Assembly: GCA_027030295.1 (NCBI GenBank)
Contig: JALVFB010000303.1
Location: forward strand, 1-8,013
From: Hyphomicrobiales bacterium
GTDB lineage: Bacteria; Pseudomonadota; Alphaproteobacteria; Rhizobiales; Aestuariivirgaceae
Direction of reading: 5' to 3'
Length of the DNA: 8,013 nucleotides
Below are positions 1 through 5,280 of the stretch, piece by piece. Every line of letters starts with the position of its first letter. The stretch's first letter is position 1. A model generated the notes under the pieces. The model was not told the DNA's origin, did no database searches, and saw only the letters and a list, made by a program, of their open reading frames with translations. A program made the position numbers and the translations under genes.

Positions 1-104
1 CGGTGCCGGGTTTTGCGAAGTGGTTCGGCGTGCGCCCGGAGGTCACGGCGGACCTGCGCGCGCTGGTGGAAGCCGACATCGAACGGGAGCAGGGCGGTGC
101 ATGA
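1..104 (+). CDS. aroE: Shikimate dehydrogenase, C-terminal fragment (5' end outside window)
   Basis: An open frame enters from the left edge (first full codon at 3) and stops with TGA at 102-104, giving 33 residues that begin [14 protein letters not shown] and contain LRALVEADI. This resembles the usual C-terminal tail of alphaproteobacterial AroE, which follows the helix ending the NADP-binding domain. AroE reduces 3-dehydroshikimate to shikimate in aromatic amino acid synthesis. The next gene is coaE, and aroE–coaE is a common order in alphaproteobacteria, which supports the call. The fragment contains no catalytic residue, so the name rests on tail similarity and context. The stop overlaps the proposed coaE GTG start by 8 bases, implying translational coupling. 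Confidence 0.72.
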   Translation, partial: VPGFAKWFGVRPEVTADLRALVEADIEREQGGA

Positions 105-702
105 GCGGCGCGTGCATCCGTTGAAAGTCGGCATCACCGGCCTGCCGGGGGCGGGCAAGAGCACGGTGGCGCAAATGTTCGCCGCGCTGGGCGCGGCGGT
201 GTTCGACGCCGACGAAGCGGTGCGCCGGCTCTATGCGCCGGGTGGCGCGGCGGCAAGGGCCCTGCTGGCGCGTCACCCGGAACTGGACGACGGGCGCGGT
301 GGCGTTGACCGCGCGAAACTGCGCTTGCGGCTGCGCGAAAATCCGGAACTCCTCGAAGAGCTGGAGAAGATCGTGCATCCTCTCGTCGCCGCCGCCCGCG
401 ACCGTTTCATCGGGCGGGCCGGACAAACCGGCGCTCCACTGGTGGTGCTGGAAATCCCGCTGTTGTTCGAGACTGGCGCGGAGCAGGAGCTGGACTTCGT
501 TATCTGGGTGGAAGCGCCGGAAGAGGCGCGCCACGCGCGGCTGCGGGAGCGCGCCGGCTTCGACGCCGCGCTCAACGCCGCGCTTGAGGCCCGCCTGTTG
601 CCGGCGGAAGAAAAACGCCGTCGGGCGGATTTCGTCATCGACACTTCCGGCACGCTGGAGGACGTCCGCGAACAGGTCGAGGCGTTATACCGTTATGCAT
701 AA
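97..702 (+). CDS. coaE: Dephospho-CoA kinase
   Basis: CoaE phosphorylates the 3'-hydroxyl of dephospho-CoA with ATP, the last step of coenzyme A synthesis, in the cytoplasm. The 201-residue product has the family's size and motifs: a P-loop GLPGAGKST at about residues 15-23, a DADE motif shortly after, HPLV in the middle, PLLFETG before the lid region, and ADFVIDTSG near the end. GTG at 97 is chosen because GGGAG at 85-89 sits 7 bases upstream. GTG 112 and TTG 121 are possible later starts that still keep the P-loop. The P-loop reads L-P-G-A-G where many homologues have S-I-G-S-G, a tolerated variation. The last codons (TAT GCA TAA) lie inside intergenic repeat copy A, so the repeat supplies the stop codon. 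Confidence 0.93.
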   Translation: MHERRVHPLKVGITGLPGAGKSTVAQMFAALGAAVFDADEAVRRLYAPGGAAARALLARHPELDDGRGGVDRAKLRLRLRENPELLEELEKIVHPLVAAARDRFIGRAGQTGAPLVVLEIPLLFETGAEQELDFVIWVEAPEEARHARLRERAGFDAALNAALEARLLPAEEKRRRADFVIDTSGTLEDVREQVEALYRYA

Positions 703-815
703 AGAACCACCCACCGCCCCGCGCCCCCGCCCAACCCCCAAATTCTGAGAACCCAGGGGTTGAGCGGGGGCGCGGGGCGGTTTCACCGGTTAACCTTTGC
801 GCGGCTTGGTATTAC
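695..815 (+). repeat. Intergenic hairpin repeat, copy A (about 120 bp)
   Basis: This element recurs at 7677-7794. The first 49 bases (695-743) match 7677-7725 at 46 of 49 positions without gaps, and 770-790 is identical to 7749-7769. Its core is a long hairpin with arms 714-738 and 756-780, 25 bp with one mismatch and a 17-base loop. The right end (784-815) matches 3597-3628 at 28 of 32 positions. It lies between the convergent coaE and DUF302 genes and could act as a two-way transcription barrier, although no T-tract follows. The coaE stop codon is inside its left end. It is probably a dispersed genomic repeat. I cannot name a published family. Confidence 0.85.
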
Positions 816-880
816 GTGCGCGTTTGCTGGCCGACGAGTGAGAAAAGGTTTCTCCCGAAGCTGTCTTTCGCAGCCTCCAT
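812..880 (-). pseudogene. Possible remnant of a repeat-protein C-terminus
   Basis: Reading leftward, ATG at 880 opens 22 codons ending in TAA at 812-814. The tail, SFGRNLFSLVGQQTRT, resembles the C-terminus of the small Met-rich repeat protein, SFGKMGQSLVNGQSK. Both are followed by the same 32-base trailer (784-815 and 3597-3628). This may be the leftover 3' end of a third paralogue, or a duplicated 3' segment carried with the repeat. No clear ribosome binding site was seen, and the match is short enough that chance remains possible. Confidence 0.3.
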
Positions 881-893
881 CACCGGGCGCGGC

Positions 894-1661
894 TCACAGA
901 TCGCCGTTGGCCGCCGCCTCCATCATTACTTCCAGCCGCTCGCGCACGGAAATGGCGCGCTTGCGCAGCTCCTCCGAGATGCGGTTCGGATTCGGCAGGG
1001 TGTCGATCCAGCGCACGTCCCAGTCCAGCGTCACCAGCCAGATGTTTCCCTGCTTGTCTTCCATCACCGCGATGCGGCAGGGGATGAAGACGATGAACTC
1101 CGGCATGTGCTCCAGCACCAGCGCCAGCGTCTCCAGGTCGCAGAAGGAATAGATCTCCACGCGCGGATAGGTGTCGTCGCCACGAATCTCGCGGATCACC
1201 TTGTATGGCGTGGAAACGCCGACGAAGCGCATGTTCAGCTCGTTGCCCTTGAGCCTGAGGGATTCCACCACTTCCTCGAAGGTCAGCCCTTCCGCCGCCT
1301 TCTTCTTGGCCGCCATGAAGTTGATCATCTGGCGCAGCGAGAAGGGATTGTAGGCCATCATGGTCTGCATGAAGCGCATTTTCGCTTCCGCCGAGATGGG
1401 CTCCTGGAAGCGGAATTTCGGAATGTCCCGCTTCGGCGGCACCGGCATGCGGAAATAGCCCTTCTGCGGCTGCACCGGGCCGTCGAATGGCGGCTTGCCC
1501 TTGAAATAGCTCTTGGCGTTCAGTTCCCGGCGCGCCTTTTCCTTCGGGTCGTCTTCTTCCTGCGCCAGCGCCGGGCCCGTCAGCAGCGCCGCTCCCAGCA
1601 GCGCCGCCAGCGCCATGCCGCCGAACCGGCGCAATTTCTTCCCTTCCCTCGTCATCAGCAT
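894..1661 (-). CDS. Exported DUF302-domain protein
   Basis: The 255-residue product has a Sec signal peptide: a basic n-region, a hydrophobic stretch at about 16-31, and cleavage after ALA at 33. A charged, proline-rich linker follows to about residue 110. A DUF302-like domain spans roughly 127-235, recognised from FVGVSTPY, then EIYSFCDL, and the block FIPCRIAVMEDKQGNIWLVT with its conserved Pro-Cys-Arg at 194-196. DUF302 has no proven biochemical role that I know of, but such proteins are often found beside sulfur-oxidation genes. ATG 1661 is chosen because GGAG lies 7 bases upstream; ATG 1655 is an alternative. Only 38 bases separate it from the stop of the larger repeat protein, so the two are probably co-transcribed. 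Confidence 0.82.
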   Translation of the reverse strand: MLMTREGKKLRRFGGMALAALLGAALLTGPALAQEEDDPKEKARRELNAKSYFKGKPPFDGPVQPQKGYFRMPVPPKRDIPKFRFQEPISAEAKMRFMQTMMAYNPFSLRQMINFMAAKKKAAEGLTFEEVVESLRLKGNELNMRFVGVSTPYKVIREIRGDDTYPRVEIYSFCDLETLALVLEHMPEFIVFIPCRIAVMEDKQGNIWLVTLDWDVRWIDTLPNPNRISEELRKRAISVRERLEVMMEAAANGDL

Positions 1662-1699
1662 GAACCCGCTCCGTTCTCACCCTCTTTCCGGAAAAATTC

Positions 1700-2704
1700 T
1701 CACTTGCCACCCTGGCCCGTCGTCCCCTTCGCGCTCGGCGGCCTGATGCCCAGCGCGTCGGGCGCGGCGTTCATCACCGCCAGCGAGGCGCGCATGACCT
1801 GCACCATCAGGTTGGGATCGGCCAGGCGCATCCAGGCGTCCATCATCTTCGGCTGCATCATCATCTGCATCCAGCCCTGCCACAGCGCCGGATCGGCCAT
1901 GGCGAGCACGGCGGAATACCATTCCGGATCCGTCATGAGCTGGATGAACTGCCTGAAAATGTCGGGGTCGGAAGCCACCTTCACCATGCTGTTCATGAAC
2001 GCGGGGTTGGTGGCCATCTTCATGTAGGCTTCCATGGTCTTCGGGTCGACCATCTTCGCCGCCATCTTCAGGAAGGCGGGGTCGGACATGACCTTCAGAT
2101 AGCCTTCCATCAGCTTCGGGTCGGCCAGCTTCATCACCCCGTTGAACATCTTCGGATCGGCCATGACCTTCATGTAGTTCTTCACCAGCGACGGGTCGGC
2201 GAACTTCATCATGGCCTTGATGAAGGAAGGATTGGTCATGATCCGCATGTAGCTGTCCACCAGCTTCGGATCGCCCATCTTCACCATGGATTCCAGAATT
2301 CGCGGATCGCCCATCATGTTCACGTAATTGGTGAGCATGGCGGGGTTGCCCATTTTCACCATGGCCTCGAAGAAGGCGGGGTTTGTGGCCATCCGCATCC
2401 AGTCGGCCATCAGCTTCGGATCGGCCATGGTCAGCATGCCTTCCATCATCTTCGGATTGGACAGAATGCCGAAAAAGCCCTCGATCTGCTGCTTCGACGG
2501 CGTGGCGCTCTTGAAGGCTTCCGTCCACTTGTTGTCCTTCAGCGCGCCCAACCACTTGCCCAGCTCTTCCTTCGATGGAATTTCCACCGCCTGCGCCGGC
2601 GTTGCCGAAAGCAGGGCCGGCAACAACAGAGGCGCTGGTGAGAAGGCCAGCGCCATGGCAAGGGCCGCCGCCCGGACAGGGCGGTAGTAAGCGATGCGAT
2701 GCAT
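1700..2704 (-). CDS. Exported Met-rich Asp-Pro repeat protein, large (18 units)
   Basis: I recognise no named family. The 334-residue product begins with a signal peptide (hydrophobic 11-34, likely cleavage after AQA near 39). From residue 84 to 297 it consists of 18 short units, each opening with Asp/Asn/Gln-Pro. The prolines fall at 84, 96, 109, 121, 134, 146, 159, 171, 184, 196, 209, 221, 234, 247, 260, 272, 285 and 297, so spacing alternates 12 and 13 except for a 13-13-13 stretch around 221-260. A typical unit reads MADPKLMEGYLKV. This predicts an array of short helices with turns at each DP. About 45 residues are Met (roughly 13%), and there is no Cys in the repeats. ATG 2704 is preferred because AGGAGAG lies 8 bases upstream; an in-frame GTG at 2728 has no such site. 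It is a paralogue of the 3625-4233 product and leads an operon with the DUF302 gene. Confidence 0.85.
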   Translation of the reverse strand: MHRIAYYRPVRAAALAMALAFSPAPLLLPALLSATPAQAVEIPSKEELGKWLGALKDNKWTEAFKSATPSKQQIEGFFGILSNPKMMEGMLTMADPKLMADWMRMATNPAFFEAMVKMGNPAMLTNYVNMMGDPRILESMVKMGDPKLVDSYMRIMTNPSFIKAMMKFADPSLVKNYMKVMADPKMFNGVMKLADPKLMEGYLKVMSDPAFLKMAAKMVDPKTMEAYMKMATNPAFMNSMVKVASDPDIFRQFIQLMTDPEWYSAVLAMADPALWQGWMQMMMQPKMMDAWMRLADPNLMVQVMRASLAVMNAAPDALGIRPPSAKGTTGQGGK

Positions 2705-2825
2705 GGAAAAACTCTCCTGCGTTTCCACTCCGTCGGCGGTTCGTATCGTTGTTCACGCCAGCAACAGGGTTGCATGCGCGGTGCACTCGGGACAAGCCGC
2801 CGTGGGCCGTTCACCTTCATGTGAA

Positions 2826-2856
2826 GGGGTGGTTTCCGCACGCCGGAAGCCACCCC
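2826..2856 (-). terminator. Intergenic hairpin after the cytochrome gene
   Basis: Arms GGGGTGGTTTCC (2826-2837) and GGAAGCCACCCC (2845-2856) form a 12-bp stem with one G-T wobble and a 7-base loop. The hairpin starts 19 bases past the cytochrome stop in the direction of transcription. Only two T residues follow, so it is a weak intrinsic terminator, and it could instead be an mRNA 3' stabiliser or partial attenuator before the large repeat-protein gene. A second small inverted repeat, TTCAC/GTGAA, lies at 2811-2825. Confidence 0.45.
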
Positions 2857-2875
2857 CCGCAAGGTTCGATCCGGG

Positions 2876-3250
2876 TTACTTCTTTTCCGCCTTGGCCTGC
2901 TTTTCCTTCATGTAGGCGTCCAGGGCCTTCTTCAGGTCTTCCTCGGACAGTTTCTTGTGCACCTGCGGGTCGAAAGATTCGCCCAGCTGCTGATAGATGT
3001 TGTCCAGGGGACCGTGGCAGGTGGTGCACCATTCGCCATATTCACCGAAGATCTGGGCCGTGGAGCTCCAGATGGGGCGCGACATCTCGGAATACATCTT
3101 GAACATGGCCCCCATCATCTTCATCATCGAGTCGGTCATCAGCTTGGCCGCCTCGCCATAGTCCGATGCGCCTTCGGCCGCCCTTGACGCGCTCAAGGGC
3201 GCCGCCATCAGCAGGCCGGCCACAATGGCCATGGTGATCTTCTTGCGCAT
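2876..3250 (-). CDS. Small periplasmic monoheme c-type cytochrome
   Basis: The 124-residue product has a signal peptide (MRKKITMAIVAGLLMAAPLS, cleavage near residue 24 after SRA) and one CXXCH heme-attachment site, CTTCH at 75-79. It is therefore a probable periplasmic electron carrier matured by the cytochrome c system. Before the heme site, residues 37-57 form a Met-rich helix (LMTDSMMKMMGAMFKMYSEM), similar in texture to the helices of the neighbouring repeat proteins. After it comes a lysine-rich helix (EEDLKKALDAYMKEK) like the C-terminal helix of small cytochromes. The distal heme ligand is unclear: Met114 or one of the upstream Mets. The ATG at 3250 is supported by GAGAGG five bases upstream and by the signal peptide; an in-frame extension upstream looks non-coding. 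It has its own promoter and operator-like site upstream. Confidence 0.85.
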   Translation of the reverse strand: MRKKITMAIVAGLLMAAPLSASRAAEGASDYGEAAKLMTDSMMKMMGAMFKMYSEMSRPIWSSTAQIFGEYGEWCTTCHGPLDNIYQQLGESFDPQVHKKLSEEDLKKALDAYMKEKQAKAEKK

Positions 3251-3351
3251 GGAATCCTCTCCCTTGTTCCGCTTGCAGCTTTCCGGCCGCGGGCCGGATC
3301 CTTCTCCCCCTTGTCCGGCGGCGTGTGCCGGCCGCCGGCTGTCGCCGCGTC

Positions 3352-3380
3352 TATATACCAGCATCCGCATATGTTGTAAA
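3352..3380 (-). promoter_or_regulatory. Sigma70-type promoter of the cytochrome gene
   Basis: On the minus strand, TTTACA (3375-3380) and TATATA (3352-3357) are separated by 17 bases, a near-consensus arrangement in an AT-rich island within GC-rich DNA. The predicted transcript starts near 3345, leaving a leader of about 95 bases before the ATG at 3250. The operator-like site at 3379-3394 overlaps the edge of the -35 box. Confidence 0.55.
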
Positions 3381-3394
3381 TCGAATATTTGAAT
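3379..3394 (-). promoter_or_regulatory. Operator-like near-palindrome, site 1
   Basis: The minus strand reads ATTCAAATATTCGATT, which fits an ATTC-N8-GAAT pattern with one mismatch. Its first ten bases are identical to site 2 at 4317-4332. ArsR-family sulfide/persulfide repressors (SqrR, BigR, SoxR type) are reported to bind AT-rich ATTC-N8-GAAT-like palindromes, so a sulfur-sensing repressor is a reasonable guess. No regulator gene lies in the window. Overlap with the -35 box fits repression by occlusion. Confidence 0.45.
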
Positions 3395-3596
3395 ATGAAA
3401 ATGCCTTTTGCGCCAGCGCCGGCGGCTCCGGCGGCCGGGCGGATGGAATGACGCAGCGGGCACAATCCATTCTCGCCCGGTCCGCAGGCGAAAAGATGCC
3501 CGGAGCCTGAGCCCCGGGCGCAAGTTCAGGGAGGATAGGTCCTGTGCCGGGCGAAAAATGCCGGCCAAAATCGTGTCCGCAGGATGCGGGCGACCT

Positions 3597-3628
3597 CACC
3601 GGTCAACCGTTGCGCAGGTTGGTATTAC
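3597..3628 (+). repeat. Partial copy B of the intergenic repeat (right end only)
   Basis: These 32 bases match the right end of copy A (784-815) at 28 positions without gaps, and run in the same orientation. The long GC hairpin of copies A and C is not recognisable to the left, though GCGGGCGACCT before it may be a degraded trace. The match includes the stop codon of the minus-strand repeat-protein gene (TTA at 3625-3627). Confidence 0.6.
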
Positions 3629-4233
3629 TTGCTCTGGCCGTTGACCAGGCTCTGGCCCATCTTGCCGAAGCTCTCCATCCAGGTGTTCATCATCTTCATC
3701 CACGGATCCGGATTCATCATCCTGGCCATGGCGTTGATGTATTGCGGATCCGTCATCATCTTCATGAACGGCTCCATGACCTTCGGGTCGGCCCACTGGG
3801 TCATGGCCTGGATGTATTTCGGGTCGGCCATCATCTTCATGAACGGCTCGATGGTTTTCGGATCCACCATCCTGGCCATCATTTCCATGTAGCGCGGGTC
3901 GGTCATCAGCTTCACATATTGCTCGACCAGCTTCGGGTCGGCCATTTTCATCATGGCCTCGATGTATTTCGGATCCATCATGATCTTCACATACTGGTCG
4001 ATCAGCTTCGGGTCGGCCATTTTCATCATGGCCTCGAAATAGGCCGGATTGACCATCAGCTGCATCCAGTCGTTCATGAACTTCGGATCCATCAACCGGG
4101 CAAGGGACTTGGCCCAGTCGGTGGTGGCCGCGGTTGTCTGCGCCGGCTTTTCGGCCGCCAGGGCCGGCATGCCGACAACACTGGCGGAGATGCCGGCCGC
4201 CATGGCCAAGGCAATGATTTTATGGAATTTCAT
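3625..4233 (-). CDS. Exported Met-rich Asp-Pro repeat protein, small (11 units)
   Basis: No named family recognised. The 202-residue product has a clear signal peptide (hydrophobic 6-22, cleavage at ALA/AEK near 26). After a short Ala/Thr linker come 11 Asp/Asn-Pro units with prolines at 50, 63, 75, 88, 100, 113, 125, 138, 150, 163 and 175. The spacing alternates 13 and 12 without exception, so the true unit is a 25-residue pair such as MADPKLIDQYVKIM plus MDPKYIEAMMK. Mets are abundant. The C-terminus leaves the pattern with WMKMMNTWMESFGKM. ATG 4233 is chosen because GAGGGAAG lies 8 bases upstream and the signal peptide starts there; an in-frame extension to 4278 has no such support. It is a paralogue of the 1700-2704 product. 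A strong AT-rich promoter and an operator-like site lie at 4306-4333. Confidence 0.86.
   Translation of the reverse strand: MKFHKIIALAMAAGISASVVGMPALAAEKPAQTTAATTDWAKSLARLMDPKFMNDWMQLMVNPAYFEAMMKMADPKLIDQYVKIMMDPKYIEAMMKMADPKLVEQYVKLMTDPRYMEMMARMVDPKTIEPFMKMMADPKYIQAMTQWADPKVMEPFMKMMTDPQYINAMARMMNPDPWMKMMNTWMESFGKMGQSLVNGQSK
3931..4037. repeat. Exact 75-bp-period DNA repeat inside the small repeat-protein gene
   Basis: The 32 bases at 3931-3962 recur exactly at 4006-4037, a 75-bp shift that equals one 25-residue protein unit. More diverged copies continue on both sides. Identity at the DNA level, including synonymous positions, points to recent duplication or gene conversion within the gene. 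Confidence 0.8.
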
Positions 4234-4305
4234 GGTATCGCTTCCCTCTTCCGGTCGGTTGTGGATTGCGGGAGACATATGGCTGCCTCACAGGTTCCAT
4301 GTCTT

Positions 4306-4333
4306 TATATACAGACATTCAAATATCTGAAAG
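4306..4333 (-). promoter_or_regulatory. Probable promoter of the small repeat-protein gene
   Basis: On the minus strand TATATA (4306-4311) makes a good -10 box. CTTTCA (4328-4333), 16 bases upstream, is a weak -35. The surrounding 50 bases are markedly AT-rich, as at the cytochrome promoter. The operator-like site at 4317-4332 fills the spacer, so a bound repressor would block polymerase. The weak -35 may mean an activator or another sigma factor is used. Confidence 0.42.
4317..4332 (+). promoter_or_regulatory. Operator-like near-palindrome, site 2
   Basis: The plus strand reads ATTCAAATATCTGAAA, an ATTC-N8-GAAA near-palindrome whose core TTCA-N6-TGAA is symmetric. It shares its first ten bases with site 1 at 3379-3394. 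It lies in the divergent region between the small repeat-protein gene and the rhodanese gene, close to the former and about 230 bases from the latter's start. A shared repressor of the ArsR sulfur-sensing type is inferred, not shown. Confidence 0.45.
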
Positions 4334-4417
4334 TGTAAAGATGATAGTGCGACACTCTGTCTCCGGGCCGGCCTGGGGAGGGCCGGGCGGGGCATTAACC
4401 AAGGAGTGAATAAACTA

Positions 4418-4446
4418 TTAACAATATGCCACATTTCCGGCATAAA
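4418..4446 (+). promoter_or_regulatory. Candidate promoter of the rhodanese–LysM operon, with inverted repeat
   Basis: TTAACA (4418-4423) and CATAAA (4441-4446) are spaced by 17 bases in the only AT-rich stretch before the plus-strand genes. An inverted repeat TATGCC-N8-GGCATA (4425-4444) fills the spacer and could be an operator unlike the ATTC sites. The leader to ATG 4562 would be about 110 bases. Confidence 0.4.
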
Positions 4447-4561
4447 ATCGGTGCTGGATAGGTTGGGGCGCCTGGCATGTGTCATCGGATGCCGGGCGGC
4501 CGAGGCGTAAGACGGAGGAGTCGGCATGTGGCGCCGGCTCGGGTCAGGAGGGAGAGAAGTC

Positions 4562-5251
4562 ATGTGGTTGCGTAAGGGTAGCAAGTTTGCGGGCCTGCTG
4601 GCGGCAGGGGTGGCCGTGGGAGCGCTGGCGCTGGCCGGCAATGCGGCATCCGCGGCGCAGGACAACATCCGCGTCAAGATCGCGCCGGGCGTGCCTTATG
4701 TGGACATCACCATCGGTGGCCGCACGGTGCGCATCATGCGCAATCAGGACACCAAGCACCGGCTCACCAACAGCTATACCAAGACCTCGCGGGCCTGTCC
4801 GCCGTTCTGCATCCAGCCCATGAGTCCGGCGCCGGGCGTGCACATGGTCGGCGAGCTGGAGCTGTTGGATTTCCTGAAGAAGAAGGTGCAGACGGGCAAG
4901 GGCGTGCTGATCGACGCGCGCATTCCGGCCTGGCACAAGAAGGGCACCATTCCCGGCGCGGTGAACATCCCCTTCACCTTGCTGGACAAGCGCAATCCGT
5001 ATCGGGATCGCATCCTGATGGTGCTGGGCGCGAAGAAGCTGGAAGACGGCACCTGGGATTTCGGCGGCGCGCGCGAGCTGCTGCTGTTCTGCAACGGCCC
5101 GTGGTGCGGACAGTCGCCGCATGCCATTCGCAACCTGATCGCCGCCGGCTATCCGCCCGAGAAGCTCCATTATTATCGTGGCGGCATGCAGAACTGGCAG
5201 CTGCTGGGTCTGACGGTGGTCAAGCCGAATATCGCCAGCGCCCGTCGCTGA
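4562..5251 (+). CDS. Exported rhodanese-domain protein
   Basis: Rhodaneses carry sulfane sulfur as a cysteine persulfide. This 229-residue product has a signal peptide (MWLRKGSKFA then a hydrophobic stretch, cleavage near residue 31 after ASA), so it should act in the periplasm. A 70-residue N-terminal part ends in a CPPFC motif (Cys79, Cys83). The single rhodanese domain spans about 96-222, with VLIDARIPAWHKKGTIPGAVNIPF and the active loop CNGPWCGQS, where Cys177 is the likely persulfide carrier and Cys182 a second thiol. The end (YYRGGMQNWQLLGLTV) is typical of the fold. Both ATG 4526 (GGAGGAG upstream) and ATG 4562 (AGGAGGG upstream) have binding sites. 4562 is preferred because it places the signal peptide directly at the start. 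The LysM gene follows after 29 bases, so they form an operon. Confidence 0.88.
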   Translation: MWLRKGSKFAGLLAAGVAVGALALAGNAASAAQDNIRVKIAPGVPYVDITIGGRTVRIMRNQDTKHRLTNSYTKTSRACPPFCIQPMSPAPGVHMVGELELLDFLKKKVQTGKGVLIDARIPAWHKKGTIPGAVNIPFTLLDKRNPYRDRILMVLGAKKLEDGTWDFGGARELLLFCNGPWCGQSPHAIRNLIAAGYPPEKLHYYRGGMQNWQLLGLTVVKPNIASARR

Positions 5252-5280
5252 TGGCCTGTGACACATGAGGAGGGCAGGCC

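Larger units (their letters stand above)
3251..3624. other. Intergenic region between the cytochrome and small repeat-protein genes
   Basis: These 374 bases hold the cytochrome leader, its promoter and operator-like site (3345-3394), and the partial hairpin repeat (from 3597). Between about 3400 and 3596 I see no convincing gene. On the minus strand a small stem, CCGCA/TGCGG, is followed by ACACGATTTT about 40 bases after the small repeat-protein stop. It could be a weak terminator, so the cytochrome may be transcribed mainly from its own promoter. Confidence 0.5.

Noticed and set aside
816..2027. Plus-strand 403-codon frame opposite the DUF302 and large repeat-protein genes
   Set aside because: Shadow frame typical of GC-rich DNA, with His/Arg-rich composition and no domain. 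The opposite strand carries recognisable genes.
1677..2795. Minus-strand 372-codon frame, longer than the repeat-protein gene it overlaps
   Set aside because: It is the same repeated DNA read in another frame, giving a Gly/His/Asp/Arg-rich product without a signal peptide. The 1700-2704 frame has the signal peptide, a ribosome binding site and a coherent 12/13 repeat.
3625..4090. Regularly spaced repeats considered as a CRISPR array
   Set aside because: The period is 75 bp with no unique spacers, the units diverge gradually, and the reading frame stays open throughout. It is coding tandem repeat DNA.
3544..4338. Plus-strand open frame rich in histidine
   Set aside because: It is the antisense of the Met-rich repeat gene: ATG and GAT codons read backwards give CAT and ATC, hence the His and Ile richness. 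No ribosome binding site, and the opposite strand has a signal peptide and regular repeats.
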